Shown here in pieces: positions 29,997 through 39,864 of a DNA stretch of 51,102 nt (within the stretch, counting starts at the first letter, position 1; every line of letters starts with the position of its first letter). The DNA lies in IMG/VR virus record IMGVR_UViG_3300025083_000055, positions 1 through 51,102 of that record, one strand, 5' to 3'. The notes below the pieces were generated by a model. That model was not told the DNA's origin, did not search any database, and worked only from the letters and a program-made list of their open reading frames with translations. This stretch comes from a virus. The position numbers and the translations under genes were made by a program.

Positions 29997-31466
29997 TTAT
30001 TGTTTATAAAATCCGTCAGCTGCAGGGTTGCCTGAAGCATCTAGTACTGATGTTGCTGTTAAAAATGTTTGTCCGCTTGCTACAAAATAAGTTCCACTTG
30101 AAGCTGTGCAACAAGCTGTGTTAGCTGTTGAGCCAAAACTTAGTTGAACTGGAACTAAAGCACCTTGTATATGCTTATCTAAATCTAAAGTACTTAATAA
30201 GCTGGGTGTACCTGTTCCGTATATTGTAACATCAAGTACAGCAGTTAATGTTTTAGTTGCTGGTACGTTATCTATTGTTATTGCTTGTGAATTTACATTA
30301 AATTCATAATTAGGAAACACAGAAGCTTGATTTGTCCAATCCTGAACATTTATAGGATTAGAAATAACAAAGTTTGCTGTAGATGTAGCTGCTACTGTAT
30401 ATGTAAAATCTTGGTTAAATGTTTCGTTGCCTGGAATAAAAGTATTAGAATCAGCAGCGCCTACTGTTACGTTAGTATTTGTGCTTGTAAATCCAAAAGA
30501 TAAAGATGTATTTATATATTGATTAACTACAATTGTTGATGATTGCCCATTTGGTGTATTAAAAGTGCTTGCTAAATTACCGGTTAAAACAAAAGTATAT
30601 GTTTGATTTACGGTTGTTGGTGGAAATATAACATTAACCAAAGCTCGCCCAGTTGAATCTATTGTACCTGAAGTATTAACTATATTAGTGTTGCCTGGCG
30701 TTGCTGTACATATTAAAGCCCAATTTGCGCCTGTTATACCATTAATTGTAAATGTTCTGGTTGCACCACCAACATTAGCGTTGCTAGTATTAAATACCCA
30801 AGATTGTATTTCAACCGAAGGACTATATATATCAATAGCGTTAGCAGTTAAACAAAATTCATCTCCTGTAACGTTGTTAACCGGAAAATTATAAGTTACA
30901 GTAAAGACTATACTTATTAACTGATTATTACTATTATATGTTTTAGATTTGGTAATAGAGTAGTTATTTATATTACCTATTGTCAATGCTAATATCGGCT
31001 CCACCTCAAAATAGTAACCGGTGCTTGCTACAACACTTTGTGTTAATACTGTCGCTGTTGTATTAAAATCCCCCGACCCACTATAGTTAGCTGGCAGCTG
31101 CCCTGCTTTTGGAAAAGATATATTAGATGTGCCGCAAGCTTTTATTGTGCCTGCTAAAGTTACAGGTGTTTGCTCAGCGTATCCCGAAGCACATATGTCA
31201 ATCAACACGTCATTTGCTGGCATTACACTTGGTGAAATATAATTAACAACACAATTTATATTAGCCCCATCCTGCGAAAAAGTAACACTGCTGACATAAC
31301 TAGGTAATGGTGCTGTGGCTGAAAAATTACTAGCGGTTACAGTATACCCAGGATCCGGTGTTATTAAAAGTACAACAGACGGATTATCTTGCGTCCAATC
31401 AACTCCTACTACCTCTGGAAAACTTACTATAGTTACTGAAAAGTTGTTTATATTTATTGATGCCAT
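29997..31466 (-). CDS. Beta-rich tail fiber/tip-like protein (489 aa)
   Basis: The whole sequence is Thr/Ser/Asn/Val-rich and predicted beta. Several repeats resemble Ig-like or carbohydrate-binding domains (for example VTIVSFPEVVGVDWTQDNPS at the N-terminus and FTINGITGANWALICTATPG in the middle). The last 50 residues contain the TANTACC...GTYFVASGQTF...ADGFYKQ module shared with the 29733 protein. It has no catalytic motif and no signal peptide. It follows the 1918-aa tail protein by two bases. A role in host recognition is inferred. Confidence 0.6.
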   Translation of the reverse strand: MASININNFSVTIVSFPEVVGVDWTQDNPSVVLLITPDPGYTVTASNFSATAPLPSYVSSVTFSQDGANINCVVNYISPSVMPANDVLIDICASGYAEQTPVTLAGTIKACGTSNISFPKAGQLPANYSGSGDFNTTATVLTQSVVASTGYYFEVEPILALTIGNINNYSITKSKTYNSNNQLISIVFTVTYNFPVNNVTGDEFCLTANAIDIYSPSVEIQSWVFNTSNANVGGATRTFTINGITGANWALICTATPGNTNIVNTSGTIDSTGRALVNVIFPPTTVNQTYTFVLTGNLASTFNTPNGQSSTIVVNQYINTSLSFGFTSTNTNVTVGAADSNTFIPGNETFNQDFTYTVAATSTANFVISNPINVQDWTNQASVFPNYEFNVNSQAITIDNVPATKTLTAVLDVTIYGTGTPSLLSTLDLDKHIQGALVPVQLSFGSTANTACCTASSGTYFVASGQTFLTATSVLDASGNPAADGFYKQ

Positions 31467-31468
31467 AT

Positions 31469-34400
31469 TTATAGTATTTCCCCTGTTAATACATTTATAG
31501 TTACTGCACTGTTATTTGGTTGCTTTTGTGAATATATTTCAACACCTGATTTAAATACTTGTAAATAAACACCATCCCCGTGTGTATTTAATACTCCACC
31601 CGCATTCCACGTGTCTGCAATTAAGCCAAAAGAAACAATCTCTGGGTTAGGCCCAGTCGTGTTAGCAACTATATTGTTAGCAGTTGTTTGATCTATAGTG
31701 ATTAAGTTATATCTATCCTTAACGCTAAATGAATCTGTGCTTAGTATATATTTTTGATAAGGTGCTGATGACCTCAATTCTGTACTCGTAACGTTTTGAG
31801 CTACTGCCGAAGGAATTGTAGCACTTCCTTGAACATCACCAGTCGGGCTATTAGCAAATCCATTTTGATCTACAGTATATGTATCATAAAAACCTGTAAC
31901 CCCTAAATTGTTACCTACATATGCTCTAGCTATATCTGTTGTATTACCAACTATTCTATAAGTACCTCTGTTACAAGCATGGCTAGCCGAAACAGTATTT
32001 GCCATTGCGGTTACTTGACCTGTTGTTGGGTCTGTATAACTTCTAGCAATTTGAGCTCCTCTTGTTGTAACTAAAAATTCTAGATCTAATAAAGCCGCTT
32101 CAATTGTGTCACCAGTTACTTGTTGTGTACCTGTATTTCCATCGGGATCAACTACAGTCATTGTAAAATCAATAGCTCCCGCGCCACCAGATACCGTACT
32201 AGGAGGTATATACCAATTACCACTACCATCATTTAATGGAGCAGGTTGATTCATCCAAGATGGCATATTAGCTTGTGGTAAAGCTATAAACAATTGTTGT
32301 GGTGTGTGGTCAGGATCGTCAATACCTATAGGATTATATGTCCAAACATCACCGTCAACCAATCCTGTTAAAGCTGGATGATTTGTTGTAAAGTAAGGAT
32401 TTTCTGCTACAGGTAAAATATCTATAGATATAGTTGCTGGAGCGCTACAAACGCCCGCGCAGCAAACCTCTACTGTAAAAGATCCAGCATCACCATAAAA
32501 GTTTAAATTAGGATTAAAAGTAAATGAACCGCTACTTTGTAAAACAAGTGTTCCACTGTTTGTTGCATCATTTATTAAATTAAATGTAACACCAGTAGCA
32601 CAAGTATTTGTATCAGCTATTTGGAATGTTCCTAATGTATCTTCAACGCCAGTAAAAGATTGATCATTAAGTAATGGAGGTATGGTTGCTGTAAAGCAAG
32701 TATCATCCAAAGATGTTGTTACAGTAAAACTAGTAGGAGTAACATCTCCTGTAATAGAATTAGCTCGTCCAATACCTTGTACATTAAATTCGTGAGAGTC
32801 CACGTTGTTATCACAGTTTGTATTAAAAAATGTGTCTAATCCTTTTATATAATTAAAATACTTACCTTCTTTGTCTAAAAATTCCTTAACCTTACCCTCT
32901 TGTAAATCTGTAACAATAGAATTAGCATACCAACCTTTTGTTGCAGAAAAGTCATTTGGATTTAATTGTTGTGCTTGTACTTGAGCTAATGAATAAGTTT
33001 TTTGACTTGGTAGCACTTTATAAATATATTCTTTAGAATTAGTTCCACTGTAGTTTAATGTTTTAAATCCTTTTACTGATGCGGGATTTTCGTTAAATAT
33101 AACATTAAATGAGCTTTCATAGTAATCACCTAAAGTTTCATCACTAGGCCCTATATTATAAAAGTTATTGTGCGAAGTATTAATATTATGCTCCCATAGC
33201 CTACCGTCTTTAAATGTATAATACTTATTATTTAAAAATACACTAGCCTCTGGTATATATGTTTTTCTAGAAGTCCAGCCGTTAACTGGTGCTTCTTTAA
33301 AAGATATGGTTGTGCTAGTTGTAGGTTTTGTATTTAAAAATTGACCACAAGTAGGGTCTGGGTTTGTTCTGTCAAACTCACCAGCGCCTAAAGTTTGTTG
33401 CCAATATGGAGAAAGCGTTGAAAGAGAGACATTATAGTTTCTTCTATGTGCATCCCATCCACCAATAATTTTATCATTTAACCCTAAGTTGTCTGAGAAA
33501 AACCCATGCATACCGTAATCAGATATCTCTGTTATCCCGTCTCCTGACAATCTTATTACAGTACCTCTATTTGCGTCAGTATAATACATTCTAAAGCCAA
33601 ACTCTGCAAAAGATTCTGGATTGGTTGCAATACCAAATTCTCCCGAAAAAGTTATAGTTTGTCCTAGCACGGCTTGATTGGATGTAACATTAGCGCTGCC
33701 ATCAGCGTTAAATAAAGCGTCCTTATTAGCCAGGATCTTCATGGACTTATTTTCGCATAGAGTAACTAAGTTGGTGTCTCTAGAAAATAGTTTTTGTATG
33801 CTTCCGTATTCAGGGTTAACGTCTTTAGTTATAGATTCAGCTTGTATAAATTGGTTTAAACCATTAACACCAGATGTTGAATTGTATATTTGAGAAAATA
33901 TTAATCCATTGCTTCTATGTTCTTCATTATACGGCTCATCTAATGTAGCCGAAGCTTTAACACCGTTTTCAATAACAGGTTGATTAAAGTCATCTCTTAT
34001 ACGATCCGACTCTACACCATTTGCAAAAGAATAACAGTTAAAAAAGTTTAATGTATGCTCAACGCCATGTTGTGTTGCTGTTTCATAGGAGCCCGGTACT
34101 TCGTAATATATATCAAGTTCGGCTGCTTCTTTTGGTTCTGTTTCAAATATAGCTGGATTAGCCGAAGTAAAACCTTTATCTTCTGGATTTAAAGTTAAAA
34201 ACTCAATACCAACATAATTGCTGTTATTAGAACAAGTGTAGCTTGTTAAGCCACCATCAACCACCGGATCCCATTGTAACCCACCTGTTCCTTCAATTGG
34301 CTTTATAGTAAGTTTATATCTTCTTAAAGTATTTAAGCTGTCGTCGTACATTGTGTTACTACTATTACAAGCGTATGTTCTGATCACTGGGTGTTGATCT

Positions 34401-37225
34401 ATAGCTGTAATTCTATATATAGTACCATTAGGATCCTCGGGTATACCACCACCCGCATCTATAAATCGAAATAAAGAACCAACGGAATTTAGAGCATCGT
34501 GCAAAGCAGGGTATTTAACCTCCATCGATCTATTACCGCCATAAGCTCCCGCTCCAGTCCAACTAATTTCAATAGTACCTTCTGTTGCACCTAACGTTGT
34601 TCCTTGTCCTTTTCTAGCGCAGTCAGTTTTTACTCTATCAATAAAAAGCCTACTGTCGTTTCCTTGTGCATCATCACAAAGCCAATTATAAGAACTACGA
34701 TGCCAATCCCTTCTCCTATCTTTAGTAGCATCTAAATAATAACAAAACCCTAAAGCTTTTCTTATATATTGATCATCAGTGGCTCTTGCCGCTAATATAT
34801 TTTCAGTAAGCACTACATCCTGATTCACTTTAACAAAAAATCTACCTGTAAATTCCGGCTTATTTTGAATTTCAATTTCAGCTATTTCTAATTGTAATCC
34901 GTCTACAGCGTATGTCCAGCCATAAGGATCTGTTGATGTGAAGTTCATATCCGCTCCAAAAACTGAAGAAGAAGTTAATGTATATTTTTCACCACCAATA
35001 TCAATTTTCCCAATAGATCCTATTTTGTACCAATTACTAATATTAAAGCCATCTGTAATTCTCATAACCAAACCAGAAGTTGAAGCAGTCTCTACACCAA
35101 ATGTTTGTTCAAAACCTGGGTGATCAGAATTATTATCTGAAGCATCTACAGCAATCTCAACACCTCCTTCTATAGGAAAATAACCATTAGGAAATAATAA
35201 TTGGGAGTTACCATCGGATCTTGTCATAGTACCTTTTGATAACTTTGTTTCCTTTAGATACTGAGGCGCTTCATTTTCAATAGCTATAATTTTATATCTA
35301 GCTTTTTCTGTTACAGGATCATCACTATCATGTTCTTTTTTAAGTATAATAAAAGTTTCTTCATCTACTTTGTTTCTTTCCGCTGATGGAAAAGATAACC
35401 AAACATTCCCATCCTCCGCGTCATAATATCGATCTAAACATAGATTATAATACTCCTGAGATGTTTCTTTTATGTAATATTTAAAATTAGGGAATTGATT
35501 TTGTTGATCGTAATAAGGAACAGAACTTGCGATCTTTGCTTTGATCTTATTTGACTTTTGGGCATCCTGCTTTTCAATAACAGCAGTCGCTTCTTTACTT
35601 GTAAATACAGGTGTTGTTCTTCCGTATTTATCCATATAAGCAACGCCAACTTGGTAAGTTCTAATAGATTTAACAGATTCAGCTACTGTATTATTACCAA
35701 TTATTACACTTGAAATTGGTTCACCACTGGGGGTTAATATATCTAAAGAGTCTGTAGCTACATCAATAACTGTTTGGGTAGGATTACCTAAAGAATCAAT
35801 TAAATTAAAATTCTGTGTATAATTACCGTATATCAGTCTGTTAGCGGATATTTCTTGGGCTAGTGCTTTTCTAGGCACATTGTCGTATGGCCTTAGCAAT
35901 TGGTTAGCGTTTACAACCGAAGTTATAATTTCTGTTTTAATATTTAAAGAGTTGGAAAGCCACTCATCATCCGTGTTAGTAAAAGAATCAACAACGTAAA
36001 CATTAGCGTTGTTGGTAGCTTTATATAATATGTCTACCTCAACCACATCAATGGGTATATTAGACGGTATAAAATTAGATATCGTTAGCTGTCTAATATT
36101 ATTAACCATCGCTAAATTATAACCCTCCTGAGGGGAGTAATTAAAATCTCCAGGTATAAAAGCAGGATTACTAAAAGGCGAGAAAGCAGAAATTTCATTA
36201 TTCTCGTATTTATATCTATAGCCAAATCTAGCAAACCTCATTTCAAAAAATGGTGTTTCTTGCTCTAATACTACATCATATAATTTAGGGGTTGTTGTTT
36301 GATTTTCTATACCGACCCCAACAGAATTAACAATTACTACAGCGCCTGTTTGATTTTGTCCACTTCCTATTATAGATTGAACAGTACATCGTGAGATTGC
36401 ATCGTTATCCAAGGGATCATTTTCTGACCACGAAAAAAGCAAGACGTCGTCAACTTTAAAATAAGGCGGTGTGTTTCCAAGCCATGTAAGTGTTTGCGGC
36501 CCGCTTTCGCTGTTCAGCGGAACAACTTCACCGTTAATAGTTTCTGCAAAAGAAAATAATGTTTGAGTTTCTACAGTTGCAATTTCCGGCGGGTTTGTAC
36601 CGTCAATGGTTCTGTCTGTAGAATATGCTTCTATAGTGGGAGGTTGTAGCGGATATTTTTTTATTACAGTTAGATCAGACTCTATAAAGTCTCTACCGTA
36701 TATTTGCGAATGAGTTAAAAAGTTTACTGGAGGAACCCAATCTTTTATAATTATTTTTTTAGGTTCAGTTTGATTATCTGTCCATATTAACATACCATCA
36801 AGTACATTAACACCTGTTATTAAATAATCTTTATTAAACTTTAAAATATTTTGCGTGTCTACAATTAAAGGTAAAGTTACCGTAGTCACAGAATTATACG
36901 AAGCAATAACACTAATATTATCTGAAGCTATAAACCAATATATTTCGTCTGAATTCTCATTAGACACAGCACCAATACAAATTGGATTACTTAAATCGCT
37001 TATATAATCACTAGTCCATGACGTAAGTTTACCTGTAGTTTCGTTTAAGTATTTAGATTTCTTTTCTCTATTACCTTTTATATTTTGAAATGAACCGACC
37101 TGTGAATTATCAGAGGACGCTATCTCTAAATTTAAAGCATCGCGATATTCACCGTTGGGAACCAATCTCTCATCGAAATCTTTATTCATTTTCCCATTGG
37201 TAAACGTATGTATTAGTTCTGCCAT
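31469..37225 (-). CDS. Large tail/'stabilization'-type structural protein (1918 aa) with cadherin-like C-terminus
   Basis: The N-terminus HTFTNGKMNKDFDERLVPNG followed by EYRDALNLEIASSD is the signature of a large structural protein found after connector genes in Bacteroidetes podoviruses and crAss-like phages (often called stabilization protein). The main body to about residue 1500 is beta-rich. Residues about 1518-1700 hold two tandem bacterial Ig/cadherin-like repeats (TGVEDTLGTFQIADTNT and VDPDGNTGTQQVTG), followed by a distinct C-terminal domain (about 1715-1918). The repeats suggest surface exposure and adhesion. The gene is 7 bp from the connector gene upstream. Confidence 0.7.
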   Translation of the reverse strand: MAELIHTFTNGKMNKDFDERLVPNGEYRDALNLEIASSDNSQVGSFQNIKGNREKKSKYLNETTGKLTSWTSDYISDLSNPICIGAVSNENSDEIYWFIASDNISVIASYNSVTTVTLPLIVDTQNILKFNKDYLITGVNVLDGMLIWTDNQTEPKKIIIKDWVPPVNFLTHSQIYGRDFIESDLTVIKKYPLQPPTIEAYSTDRTIDGTNPPEIATVETQTLFSFAETINGEVVPLNSESGPQTLTWLGNTPPYFKVDDVLLFSWSENDPLDNDAISRCTVQSIIGSGQNQTGAVVIVNSVGVGIENQTTTPKLYDVVLEQETPFFEMRFARFGYRYKYENNEISAFSPFSNPAFIPGDFNYSPQEGYNLAMVNNIRQLTISNFIPSNIPIDVVEVDILYKATNNANVYVVDSFTNTDDEWLSNSLNIKTEIITSVVNANQLLRPYDNVPRKALAQEISANRLIYGNYTQNFNLIDSLGNPTQTVIDVATDSLDILTPSGEPISSVIIGNNTVAESVKSIRTYQVGVAYMDKYGRTTPVFTSKEATAVIEKQDAQKSNKIKAKIASSVPYYDQQNQFPNFKYYIKETSQEYYNLCLDRYYDAEDGNVWLSFPSAERNKVDEETFIILKKEHDSDDPVTEKARYKIIAIENEAPQYLKETKLSKGTMTRSDGNSQLLFPNGYFPIEGGVEIAVDASDNNSDHPGFEQTFGVETASTSGLVMRITDGFNISNWYKIGSIGKIDIGGEKYTLTSSSVFGADMNFTSTDPYGWTYAVDGLQLEIAEIEIQNKPEFTGRFFVKVNQDVVLTENILAARATDDQYIRKALGFCYYLDATKDRRRDWHRSSYNWLCDDAQGNDSRLFIDRVKTDCARKGQGTTLGATEGTIEISWTGAGAYGGNRSMEVKYPALHDALNSVGSLFRFIDAGGGIPEDPNGTIYRITAIDQHPVIRTYACNSSNTMYDDSLNTLRRYKLTIKPIEGTGGLQWDPVVDGGLTSYTCSNNSNYVGIEFLTLNPEDKGFTSANPAIFETEPKEAAELDIYYEVPGSYETATQHGVEHTLNFFNCYSFANGVESDRIRDDFNQPVIENGVKASATLDEPYNEEHRSNGLIFSQIYNSTSGVNGLNQFIQAESITKDVNPEYGSIQKLFSRDTNLVTLCENKSMKILANKDALFNADGSANVTSNQAVLGQTITFSGEFGIATNPESFAEFGFRMYYTDANRGTVIRLSGDGITEISDYGMHGFFSDNLGLNDKIIGGWDAHRRNYNVSLSTLSPYWQQTLGAGEFDRTNPDPTCGQFLNTKPTTSTTISFKEAPVNGWTSRKTYIPEASVFLNNKYYTFKDGRLWEHNINTSHNNFYNIGPSDETLGDYYESSFNVIFNENPASVKGFKTLNYSGTNSKEYIYKVLPSQKTYSLAQVQAQQLNPNDFSATKGWYANSIVTDLQEGKVKEFLDKEGKYFNYIKGLDTFFNTNCDNNVDSHEFNVQGIGRANSITGDVTPTSFTVTTSLDDTCFTATIPPLLNDQSFTGVEDTLGTFQIADTNTCATGVTFNLINDATNSGTLVLQSSGSFTFNPNLNFYGDAGSFTVEVCCAGVCSAPATISIDILPVAENPYFTTNHPALTGLVDGDVWTYNPIGIDDPDHTPQQLFIALPQANMPSWMNQPAPLNDGSGNWYIPPSTVSGGAGAIDFTMTVVDPDGNTGTQQVTGDTIEAALLDLEFLVTTRGAQIARSYTDPTTGQVTAMANTVSASHACNRGTYRIVGNTTDIARAYVGNNLGVTGFYDTYTVDQNGFANSPTGDVQGSATIPSAVAQNVTSTELRSSAPYQKYILSTDSFSVKDRYNLITIDQTTANNIVANTTGPNPEIVSFGLIADTWNAGGVLNTHGDGVYLQVFKSGVEIYSQKQPNNSAVTINVLTGEIL

Positions 37226-37231
37226 TCAGTT

Positions 37232-38155
37232 TTACGATTTAATCCATTTGGATTGATTTCTCATTACTTGTGCCATTAGATCTGATTTTAATTCTGATAA
37301 ACGAATTTTAGCATTTCTTCTAGCTGCTACCATTTCTTTTTTAAATCTTTGTATAGCGTATTCTTGTGTATTAGCTCTTACTGATAATATAGCATGAGCT
37401 ATGTATTTATATATTGCATCAATAGCAAATTTATGTACAGTCATATCTTCGTCACAACCAAGTCCATCACTTATGTATTTTAAAGTTACAATTTTACCAA
37501 CTAAGTTTGAGCTGAATCTTATCATACCTTTCTTTTGATCTATATAAAATACACCATTTGCTTGCGTTTGCTCTGGATTTATTCCATATCTTCCGCCATA
37601 AGCATAAAGATTTAATAAATCTGGATTATTTTGCCAAGCATTCCATCCATTCTCAGAGTCACCCAAAGGGTATCTGCTATTTTCTTGCCATCTTCTTAAG
37701 GTTTCAGACGGTTGTGGGTATGCAACCTCACCGTTTTCATCAAATATATATTCATAATTGCCGTCTTGCGCATAAGGCAATGGGTTACTAGTTAGATCTG
37801 TTCTATATATTATTCTTTCGATACCTTTGTTATCTACCCAAGATAATTTAGTATAGTTAACATAATCCTGAGGCATAACCATATATAAACCAGGAGGACA
37901 CTCAATTTCAACTGATTTTTCTTGCGGCAAAGTATCGAAGCTAAACTCTTGTATAGCTTGTTGAGCATGGAATGCAACATCTGTTCTTTTAACTTTTGTA
38001 ATTATTTTTTCTTCTCCAACATAAACAACCATAAAATTATTTATGATATCTGATATGCTTACAAATTGATAGCCACCGTAATTTTCATCATTACTGTCCC
38101 AAACACCGTCTGGGCCTAAATAATATTCTTCCTGTGTTTTATTTATTAATGCCAT
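37232..38155 (-). CDS. Tail tubular/connector-type structural protein (307 aa)
   Basis: It has a helical motif RTDVAFHAQQAIQEFSFDTL near residue 60, then a beta-rich centre with IECPPGLYMVMPQDYVNYTK, and a C-terminal helical part KRFKKEMVAARRN-like (EMVAARRNAKIRLSELK). This profile, with the position between the 250-aa adaptor gene and the 1918-aa tail protein, matches head-tail connector or ring proteins I know from Bacteroidetes podoviruses. It presumably forms a ring below the portal. There is no enzymatic motif. Evidence is contextual plus family resemblance. Confidence 0.65.
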   Translation of the reverse strand: MALINKTQEEYYLGPDGVWDSNDENYGGYQFVSISDIINNFMVVYVGEEKIITKVKRTDVAFHAQQAIQEFSFDTLPQEKSVEIECPPGLYMVMPQDYVNYTKLSWVDNKGIERIIYRTDLTSNPLPYAQDGNYEYIFDENGEVAYPQPSETLRRWQENSRYPLGDSENGWNAWQNNPDLLNLYAYGGRYGINPEQTQANGVFYIDQKKGMIRFSSNLVGKIVTLKYISDGLGCDEDMTVHKFAIDAIYKYIAHAILSVRANTQEYAIQRFKKEMVAARRNAKIRLSELKSDLMAQVMRNQSKWIKS

Positions 38156-38158
38156 CTA

Positions 38159-38911
38159 TTATTGTTTTTCTTGTTGTGTAGTTTGTGCCTCTATACTATT
38201 GGCAACCTGATACATTTGTATTTCTTTTGTAGACAAGCCAGCGAAAGCTAATATCTTAATAACTAGTTCAGTTTCTTCAGATTCGTGTAATTCAAAGTTA
38301 ACAGCAGTAGTAGCATCGTACAATGCTTCACCGTACACCATTTGATATCCCCACGCTACCTCTGACGGTACTTTTATATAATTACATGTTACACCAGTAG
38401 TTAACTCTCCAGCTGAACCATATACCTTATAGCCAGCATCGCTAGCCACAAAAACAGGTCTTGAGTTAGTAGGTTTTAAATACTCAGATTGATTAATCAT
38501 TAAGTATTCATTGTAATTTGTACGTTCCGCTTCAACAAGTGTTGTCGTATTTACTACAGTATTTGGTGTTGGATATAATGAAAGGGATGATACTGTGTTT
38601 GCATAAACAATAGTACCTAATCTATATAGATCAGCGGGTGCTGTCCAATAGTTTTGGGCGCTATAAGTCATAGCCCCATTTTTTTCGAATATGTTAATCT
38701 TTTCATTAAGGATGTTAAGCATATCGGAAAACTCGGTATCATTACCTGGTACTCTTCCAAACTGATTAATATCATAAAAGTATTGTTCGAATATATCTAA
38801 TTGAGCTTGATTAGCAAATAGATTAAATTCCTGAGGAGTAACATACCCTCTTTGTTCTTTATTAAGTATTGCTAATACTCTTTGATATACAGTATCTACG
38901 CTTACAGCCAT
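38159..38911 (-). CDS. Head-tail adaptor-like structural protein (250 aa)
   Basis: The helical N-terminus VDTVYQRVLAILNKEQRGYV and EFNLFANQAQLDIFEQYFYD fit the pattern of head-tail adaptor/connector proteins. The middle is beta-rich (YWTAPADLYRLGTIVY) and the C-terminus is helical and Gln-rich. It is 3 bp from the next connector gene and is preceded in transcription by a hairpin-bearing gap. Naming is by position and fold impression, so the exact ring identity is uncertain. Confidence 0.6.
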   Translation of the reverse strand: MAVSVDTVYQRVLAILNKEQRGYVTPQEFNLFANQAQLDIFEQYFYDINQFGRVPGNDTEFSDMLNILNEKINIFEKNGAMTYSAQNYWTAPADLYRLGTIVYANTVSSLSLYPTPNTVVNTTTLVEAERTNYNEYLMINQSEYLKPTNSRPVFVASDAGYKVYGSAGELTTGVTCNYIKVPSEVAWGYQMVYGEALYDATTAVNFELHESEETELVIKILAFAGLSTKEIQMYQVANSIEAQTTQQEKQ

Positions 38912-38933
38912 AATTTATTTTTTATTATTATAA

Positions 38934-38961
38934 TAATAGGCCACCGTTTAGTAGCCTATTA
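38934..38961 (-). terminator. Intercistronic hairpin (possible attenuator)
   Basis: TAATAGGC (38934-38941) pairs perfectly with GCCTATTA (38954-38961) around a 12-nt loop, in the 64-bp gap between the 38976 and 38159 genes. On the transcribed minus strand it is followed by an A/T-rich stretch, but not a clean T run. It could reduce read-through or protect an mRNA 3' end rather than terminate fully. Confidence 0.5.
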
Positions 38962-38975
38962 CTATAAGGTGACTA

Positions 38976-39782
38976 TTAAAGTCTTTTTTCAATTGCTTTG
39001 TATATTTCCATACCTTCATCTGTTTTAAAGAAAGCAGATAGAGCTGAATAAGGATGCTCATCAAATGGTACAGTCATTACTTTTCGACCATTTCCACCAT
39101 AAGTGAAAGTTCTTTGGTCTTGTGATAAATTTAATATTCCTGCTTCAACAGCTTTAATACCAAAATTTCTTAACTGAGTATTATCGTCTGTCGCTAATTC
39201 AAGGAATAATTGTGGATTTTTTCTAGCAAATATTAATACATCTCTTTTTAATTCAGATGATGATAATGTATTTACCTGCTCTCCAACTTCTACACGCAAT
39301 ATAGCCTCAGCATCTTCTAAGGATAATCCTTTAGCCATATTTAATGCTTGTAATTCAAACTCAATCCATTCTACTTCATTAGTAGCAACTTGTTGAGGTT
39401 TATATTCTTTATATATTAAACCCAAGTCTGGGTGATATAATGATAATAGTTTTTGTAATGCAACATCTTCTTTTCTCACTGATAACTTACCATTCCTAAA
39501 AATGATTCTCCCCATTATAACTTGACCTTTTTGTTCGTCAACAAATGGTGATCTTTGGTTAGTTGCGTATCTTAGTTCTCTTTGATACCCTTTCTCTTCA
39601 TCAAACCAAAGTAGTGATTTAACTCTTGAATGCGCTGTTGCTATAGAATATACCAAAGGTTCTTTACCTGTGGCAAGTTCATATAATCTATCTTTAATTA
39701 CCCAAGTATCTTTTTTTACTTTAGGTACTTTTATTTCTTGAGGTGCAACCTCAATAGCTTCTGCTTGTGCTTTTTTAGCCAT
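38976..39782 (-). CDS. Conserved hypothetical head-region protein (268 aa)
   Basis: Not recognised by function. The N-terminus is Lys/Ala-rich (MAKKAQAEAIEVAPQEIKVP), followed by a mixed alpha/beta body with SLYHPDLGLIYKEYKPQ and a long helical C-terminal half (SELKRDVLIFARKNPQLFLE). I recall similar proteins immediately downstream of capsid genes in marine Bacteroidetes phages. It is framed by two hairpins (39819-39845 upstream, 38934-38961 downstream), so its expression may be tuned separately from the capsid gene. Confidence 0.55.
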   Translation of the reverse strand: MAKKAQAEAIEVAPQEIKVPKVKKDTWVIKDRLYELATGKEPLVYSIATAHSRVKSLLWFDEEKGYQRELRYATNQRSPFVDEQKGQVIMGRIIFRNGKLSVRKEDVALQKLLSLYHPDLGLIYKEYKPQQVATNEVEWIEFELQALNMAKGLSLEDAEAILRVEVGEQVNTLSSSELKRDVLIFARKNPQLFLELATDDNTQLRNFGIKAVEAGILNLSQDQRTFTYGGNGRKVMTVPFDEHPYSALSAFFKTDEGMEIYKAIEKRL

Positions 39783-39818
39783 GATATAATATAATATAAA
39801 TGTTAATAAGAGTAATAA

Positions 39819-39845
39819 TTACCCCCGTCAATTCAACGAGGGTAA
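39819..39845 (-). terminator. Hairpin terminator downstream of the major capsid gene
   Basis: On the transcribed strand, TTACCCTCG pairs with CGGGGGTAA (39837-39845 with 39819-39827; 9 bp including one T-G pair) around a 9-nt loop, followed by TTATTACTCTTATT. It starts about 20 bp after the capsid stop. It is probably a partial terminator or 3' stabiliser that sets a high capsid mRNA level relative to downstream genes. Confidence 0.65.
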
Positions 39846-39864
39846 CCACTACTTGATAGTCAGC

